This document shows positions 55,142 through 59,060 of a stretch of DNA of 59,060 nt, piece after piece (position 1 is the first letter of the stretch; the number at the start of each line of letters is the position of its first letter). Source of the stretch: Streptomyces bambusae (lineage in GTDB: Bacteria; Actinomycetota; Actinomycetes; Streptomycetales; Streptomycetaceae); contig NZ_JAJAUZ010000047.1 in the NCBI RefSeq assembly GCF_020532645.1, forward strand, positions 1-59,060, read 5' to 3'. The notes under the pieces were generated by a model. That model was not told the origin of the DNA. It saw only the letters and a list, made by a program, of their open reading frames with translations, and searched no databases. Position numbers and translations under genes: made by a program.

Positions 55142-55957
55142 TCAGAAATACAGGAACGGAATGACCGCCGGCGGTAGCGAAGCCGAGGTCAGGATGTCGT
55201 AGTGGGTCGCCCCCGGAAGGATCGCCAGCCGGCTCCGCGGGCCCTCCGGCGCGGCCGGCGCCGGACCCGGTCCGGGGTCGAGCAGCCCACCGCCCAGCAG
55301 GGCGAAGAAGTCCACGGCGTGCCCCGGCCGCACACAGTCCGCGTCCCCGAACACCAGCAGCGTCGGCGCCGTCACCGACGGGACCTCCGACGCCCAGTCG
55401 AAGTCCCGCTGCACCAGCTCCGTCGTCTTCCGCACCAGCACCGGCCAGTCCTCCGGCCGCGGCGCCAGCCGCTCGTACACCGCGTGCTCCGGCGTCCCCC
55501 GCATCGCGTCCGCGTCCCGCTCCGACATCCCGTCCATCCGGGTACGGGTCCCCGCGTGCAGCCCGTCCCGGCTGAACAGCCCCGACACCAGCACCAGCCT
55601 CCGCACCAGCTCCGGATGCTGGATCGCGGTCCGCAGCGCCACCCACGCACCCGTCGAATACCCCAGCAGATCCGCCGGCCCCGCATCCAGATGCCGCAGC
55701 AGCGCCGCCACGTCGTCCGCCAGCAGCTCCGCCCGCAGCGGCCGGTCCGGCACGTCCGCGGTCCGGCCGTGGCCCATCAGATCCACGAGGATCACCCGGC
55801 GGTGCACGGTCAGCGCCGGCAGCAGCGCGGCATACGACGCGCCCGAGCCGAACCCGCCGTGCAGCAGCACCAGCGGGGCGCCTGCGCCGTGCTCCTCGTA
55901 GTAGACCGACAGCCCCGTCCCCGGGACCCGGGCGTAACCCGCTCTCGCCGTCGCCAT
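55142..55957 (-). CDS. Alpha/beta-fold hydrolase
   Basis: A 271-residue hydrolase: oxyanion-hole HGGFGSG, nucleophile elbow GYSTG (Ser101), catalytic Asp in FGDADCV and His in GATHYD. Substrate unknown. ATG 55957. It is followed by the small secreted protein in the same direction. Confidence 0.9.
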   Translation of the reverse strand: MATARAGYARVPGTGLSVYYEEHGAGAPLVLLHGGFGSGASYAALLPALTVHRRVILVDLMGHGRTADVPDRPLRAELLADDVAALLRHLDAGPADLLGYSTGAWVALRTAIQHPELVRRLVLVSGLFSRDGLHAGTRTRMDGMSERDADAMRGTPEHAVYERLAPRPEDWPVLVRKTTELVQRDFDWASEVPSVTAPTLLVFGDADCVRPGHAVDFFALLGGGLLDPGPGPAPAAPEGPRSRLAILPGATHYDILTSASLPPAVIPFLYF

Positions 55958-56116
55958 CGCCGTGCGCCTCGCCTTCTGCCGTTGCTGCCGTCGCCGCCGT
56001 GGCCGTTCCACCGCGCCGCACGTGCCTGCCGGAACCCCCGGACCTCCGGGAACCATCCCGGAGGTGGACGTGCGGCGGGCGCGGAATTCATCGGCCGGAC
56101 GGCGGCCGGACCGAAA

Positions 56117-57310
56117 TCAGGCGGAAGAAAGACCGACGGACAGGCGTCGCAGCCCCTCCGTGATCTCCTCCGGGGTGTGCGTGGTGAACGACAGGCGCAG
56201 CGTGCGCGGGTCCGGTTCGCCCGTGAAGAACGGGGTGCCCGGCACGAACGCGACGTCCTGCGCGATGGCCTCCTTCAGCAGCGCGGTGGCGTCGTGGCCG
56301 GCCGGCAGCCGGGCCCACACGAACATGCCACCCTCGGGCCGGTTCCATGCCGAACCGGCCGGCAGCGCGTCACCGAGCCCGGCCAGCAGGGCGTCCCGCC
56401 GGTCCCGGTAGGCCGTGCGGATCCGGTCCACGTGCACGTCCAGGTCGTTCGCCGCGAGGTAGCGGGCCGCCGCCAGCTGGTCCACCGTCGACGTGTGCAG
56501 GTCCGCGGCCTGCTTGGCCACCACCGCGGCCCGCCGCAGCGCCGCCGGGGCGCGCAGCCAGCCCAGCCGCAGCCCCGGCGCCATGATCTTGGAGAAGCTC
56601 CCGAGCAGCGCCGTACGGTCCGCCGCCCCCGGGTGCGCGGCCAGCCACGGCACCTCGGCGCCCTCGTACCGGAGTTCGCCGTACGGGTCGTCCTCGACCA
56701 GCCACAGCCCGAGCCGGCCGGCGATCTCCGCGACGGCGGCCCGGCGGGCGGCCGGCAGGGTGCGGCCGGTCGGGTTCTGGAAGGTGGGGACGGTGTAGAG
56801 CATCTTGGGCCGCTCCCGCCGCACCAGCTCCTCCAACGCCTCCGGTATCAGCCCGTCCTCGTCGCAGGGCACGGCGACCACCCGCGCCCCGGCCAGCCCG
56901 AAGCACTGGAGGGCGGCCAGATAGGTCGGGTTCTCGACGAGGACCACGTCACCGGGCTCGACCAGGGTGGCGGTGATCAGCGTCAGGGCCTGCTGCGAGC
57001 CGGTGGTGATCACCACGTCGTCGGCGGTGGTCGCCAGCCCGCGCGCGCTCGCCCGGGCGGCCACGGTCTCCCGCAGCTCGGGAGCACCCTCGGTGGTCGA
57101 GTACTGGAGGGCGCGCGCCCCGGCTGCCGCGAACGCGGCGTCGTACGCGGCCCGCAGCCCCGCCGTGTCGAACAGCTCGGGCGCCGGCAGCCCGCCCGCG
57201 AACGAGATCACCCCGGGCCGCTCGGTCAGCGCGAGGATCTCCCGCACGGGCGAGCCGCCGACGGCGGTCGCACGGGCGGCGAAGGCGGGGGGACGGGCGG
57301 GTGCAGGCAT
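56117..57310 (-). CDS. PLP-dependent aminotransferase (class I/II, 2-aminoadipate type)
   Basis: A 397-residue fold-type I aminotransferase like LysN/aminoadipate aminotransferases and MocR C-terminal domains, without the DNA-binding part. PLP Lys241 is in SFSKIMAPGLRLGW, Asn179 in FQNPTG and Asp208 in EDDPY. ATG 57310, with the ribosome site GGGAGTACCC upstream. Confidence 0.93.
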   Translation of the reverse strand: MPAPARPPAFAARATAVGGSPVREILALTERPGVISFAGGLPAPELFDTAGLRAAYDAAFAAAGARALQYSTTEGAPELRETVAARASARGLATTADDVVITTGSQQALTLITATLVEPGDVVLVENPTYLAALQCFGLAGARVVAVPCDEDGLIPEALEELVRRERPKMLYTVPTFQNPTGRTLPAARRAAVAEIAGRLGLWLVEDDPYGELRYEGAEVPWLAAHPGAADRTALLGSFSKIMAPGLRLGWLRAPAALRRAAVVAKQAADLHTSTVDQLAAARYLAANDLDVHVDRIRTAYRDRRDALLAGLGDALPAGSAWNRPEGGMFVWARLPAGHDATALLKEAIAQDVAFVPGTPFFTGEPDPRTLRLSFTTHTPEEITEGLRRLSVGLSSA

Positions 57311-57563
57311 GGGTACTCCCTGGTTGATGGGGCGTACGAGCGGGTGCGGACACCCTAGCCAGGACTACGTGCAGACGGCAGCTACTTGTCCGCCCCTCGG
57401 ACTCCCTCCGCCGGCGCTGGGTCCGCCCGTCGGCCGCGGGCGGTGCGTACGTAAGGGGAGACAGCGGGACGTGCCGGACGGTTGTGGTGCCCGGGTCGAA
57501 CGAGACCTGACCGAGACCGCCGCGTGATGTCCCGCGCGGCGGTCCGGAGTTGGCCTGTCGGCG

Positions 57564-58766
57564 TCAGAACGCGCCCTTGAGGCCCCACCAGTTGGGGTCC
57601 ACGACGTAGCCCGGGGAGAGGGTGCCGTCGCCGCGGCCGGGGTGGATCAGGAGGGTGCCGCCCGTGGTGACGCTTGCGATGTCGAGGAGGCCGTCGCCGG
57701 TGACGTCGCCGTTCGCGATGACCGAGGACATGGGGTTCCAGCCGGAGCCGATCAGGCGGCGCGGCGCGAGGGCCGAGGTGCCGCCCGGGTAGAGCCACAG
57801 CTTCCCGGTGGCGGCCTCGCGGGCCAGCAGGTCGGGGCGGCCGTCGCGGTTCAGGTCGCCCGGGCCGGACAGCAGGTTCATCGCACCCCAGCCGCTGCCG
57901 CCGATCAGCCGCCGTACGCCCAGGCCGCCGGAGGCCGTGCCCGGGTACAGCCACAGCTTCCCGGTGGCGGTCTCGCGGGCGATCAGGTCGCCGCGGCGGT
58001 CCCCGGTCAGGTCGCCGACGGCGGTGATCAGCGACATCGTGTTCCAGCCGGTGCTGCCGATCACCCGGCGCGGCAGGAAGTCGCCGTCCCCGGTGCCCGG
58101 GTAGAGCCACAGCTTGCCGGTGGACCGCTCGCGGGCGATCAGGTCCTCGCGGCCGTCGCCGGAGTGGTCGCCGTGCCGGGTGATCGCGTCCATGCCGTTC
58201 CAGCCGCTCGTACCGGCCAGCCAGGCGTCCCCGGTGCCGGAGACGAACCACAGCGCGCCCGTCTCGTCGCGGACCAGCACGTCCGAGCGCCGGTCCCCGT
58301 TGAGGTCACCGAACCCGGCCGCCCGGGTGCCCGCCTCGTCGTACCAGAACGGGAACGCCGGCAGCACGCACTCGCGCGCCGTCCGCACGAACTTCAGGGA
58401 GCTCTTGTCCAGGTGCCCGGCCCCGCTGTAGCCGGTGCCGGACGCGTGCGGTCTGACTGCCGACCAACTGCCCGTCGGCCCGGACTCGACCACGTAGTTC
58501 CGCCCCGAGTACAGGCAGGCGATCATGTCCGTACGGTTCGTGAACGAGCGGATCCGGTTGTCGTACGAGCCCAGCCAGGGCGTGTCGGTGCGGGTCTGGA
58601 GCCGCGGTCCGGTGGCGGTGGTGTTCGTCCACGCGCAGAACCGGCCGGCGGCGCAGTCGCCGAACCCGGCCGCATCGGCCTGTGCTGCGGGCGCCACGGC
58701 CAGCCCGAGGGCGCCGATGGCGAACGCGATGGCGGCGGCCGCGCCGCGCAGAAGTCCCTTTTTCAT
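57564..58766 (-). CDS. Secreted peptidase-inhibitor-I36-like plus FG-GAP repeat protein
   Basis: A 400-residue exported protein. After the signal peptide (KKGLLRGAAAAIAFAIGALG..., cut near AQA|DA) comes a beta/gamma-crystallin-like I36 domain with cysteines (FGDCAAGRFCAWTNTTATG), then five FG-GAP-type units with GDLNGDRRSDVLVRD and repeated TGKLWLYPGTG. The repeats resemble those at 6686-7597. ATG 58766, preceded by AAGGGGATCGGGCAC. Confidence 0.85.
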   Translation of the reverse strand: MKKGLLRGAAAAIAFAIGALGLAVAPAAQADAAGFGDCAAGRFCAWTNTTATGPRLQTRTDTPWLGSYDNRIRSFTNRTDMIACLYSGRNYVVESGPTGSWSAVRPHASGTGYSGAGHLDKSSLKFVRTARECVLPAFPFWYDEAGTRAAGFGDLNGDRRSDVLVRDETGALWFVSGTGDAWLAGTSGWNGMDAITRHGDHSGDGREDLIARERSTGKLWLYPGTGDGDFLPRRVIGSTGWNTMSLITAVGDLTGDRRGDLIARETATGKLWLYPGTASGGLGVRRLIGGSGWGAMNLLSGPGDLNRDGRPDLLAREAATGKLWLYPGGTSALAPRRLIGSGWNPMSSVIANGDVTGDGLLDIASVTTGGTLLIHPGRGDGTLSPGYVVDPNWWGLKGAF

Positions 58767-58914
58767 GTGCCCGATCCCCTTCGAGTGGCCGTCCCGCGGC
58801 CCCGCGCCGCGCTCTCGGAGGGGACGGATGCCCTTTGGACGACCGGCAGTTCCGCCCGTACCGGCCTGTACCCCGCCCGATCCCGGACCGCGACAATGTC
58901 CCGGCCGGGGAAAA

Positions 58915-58960
58915 CCAGCCCCTCCGGCGTTTGAGGAGCGGGGTTTGGGGCGGAGCCCCA
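58915..58960. repeat. Dispersed GC-rich repeat, inverted copy
   Basis: CCAGCCCCTCCGGCGTTTGA, then GGAGCGGGGTTTGGGGCGGA and GCCCCA: the same unit as at 13-62, reverse strand. Confidence 0.9.
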
Positions 58961-58984
58961 ACACAGGCCGGCTGCGCCGGCTCG

Positions 58985-59060
58985 CGGGCGCCCCCCCGCC
59001 CCCCCCCCCCAACCCCCGCGGGGGGGGGGTTGGCCCCCCCCCCCCCCCCCCACCCACCCC
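58985..59060. other. Homopolymeric low-complexity contig end
   Basis: Runs of C and G up to ~20 bases without coding structure; likely assembly or sequencing artefact at a contig end. Confidence 0.75.

Overview
The window is very high in G+C. Many GTG starts, ATGA/GTGA stop-start overlaps, DUF397/XRE/histidine-kinase-like ATPase triads, a BTAD-domain regulator, F420 biosynthesis and the dispersed repeat GGGGCTCCGCCCC...CTCAAACGCCGG..GGGGCTGG all point to a Streptomyces (or close relative) chromosome. The last ~80 bases decay into C/G homopolymers and look like a contig end.

Layout. 1-7.6 kb: tandem repeat, D-aminoacylase-like amidohydrolase plus aldehyde dehydrogenase (coupled pair), an APC permease with paired operator-like sites, a small secreted protein, a DUF4239 membrane protein and a secreted FG-GAP protein. 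7.8-12.7 kb: a RelE-type toxin-antitoxin pair, an MmpS-like lipoprotein, a DUF397/XRE/ATPase triad, an Ig-like membrane protein and a LuxR-type regulator. 12.7-40.4 kb: a contractile injection system (CIS) locus on the + strand in two blocks. Block 1 (13.8-25.6 kb) has an exported 7-bladed beta-propeller/DUF11 protein, a DUF4255 tube-terminator protein, an AAA+ ATPase, a DUF4157 protein and a 1296-residue candidate effector ending in a zinc-deaminase-like domain. Block 2 (27.6-40.4 kb) has sheath, tube, hub chaperone, a small DUF6760-like protein, a 1204-residue low-complexity 'VQR' protein, second tube, LysM protein, VgrG-like spike, PAAR tip, gp25, gpJ/gp47 and gpI. Between the blocks lie a phytoene/squalene-synthase-like gene and a VapBC pair. 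40.4-49.8 kb: F420-dependent LLM oxidoreductase, BTAD regulator, zinc-ribbon membrane protein, ADP-ribosylglycohydrolase, FbiC and an SDR enzyme. 49.9-59 kb: Spo0M, a second DUF397/XRE/ATPase triad, a helix-turn-helix protein with a Pro-rich linker, a HigBA-like pair whose toxin looks frameshifted, a small secreted protein, an alpha/beta hydrolase, a PLP aminotransferase and a second FG-GAP protein.

How it fits together: no capsid, portal, terminase, integrase or lysis genes are present, so the tail genes are a CIS and not a prophage. Sheath, two tube proteins, spike, tip and wedge proteins would form the particle; the AAA+ ATPase and DUF4255 protein serve assembly and termination. The DUF4157 protein and the deaminase-like protein are the likely cargo. 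No immunity gene is recognisable beside the effector, which agrees with the known role of Streptomyces CIS in the producer's own cell death and development, though that is inference here. Regulators that could tie the locus to development (two WhiJ/AbaA-like triads, a BTAD protein, Spo0M) surround it. The best leads are the deaminase-like effector whose coding sequence carries two in-frame copies of the genomic repeat, the shared VQR motif in three CIS-locus proteins, and several clustered operator-like inverted repeats.
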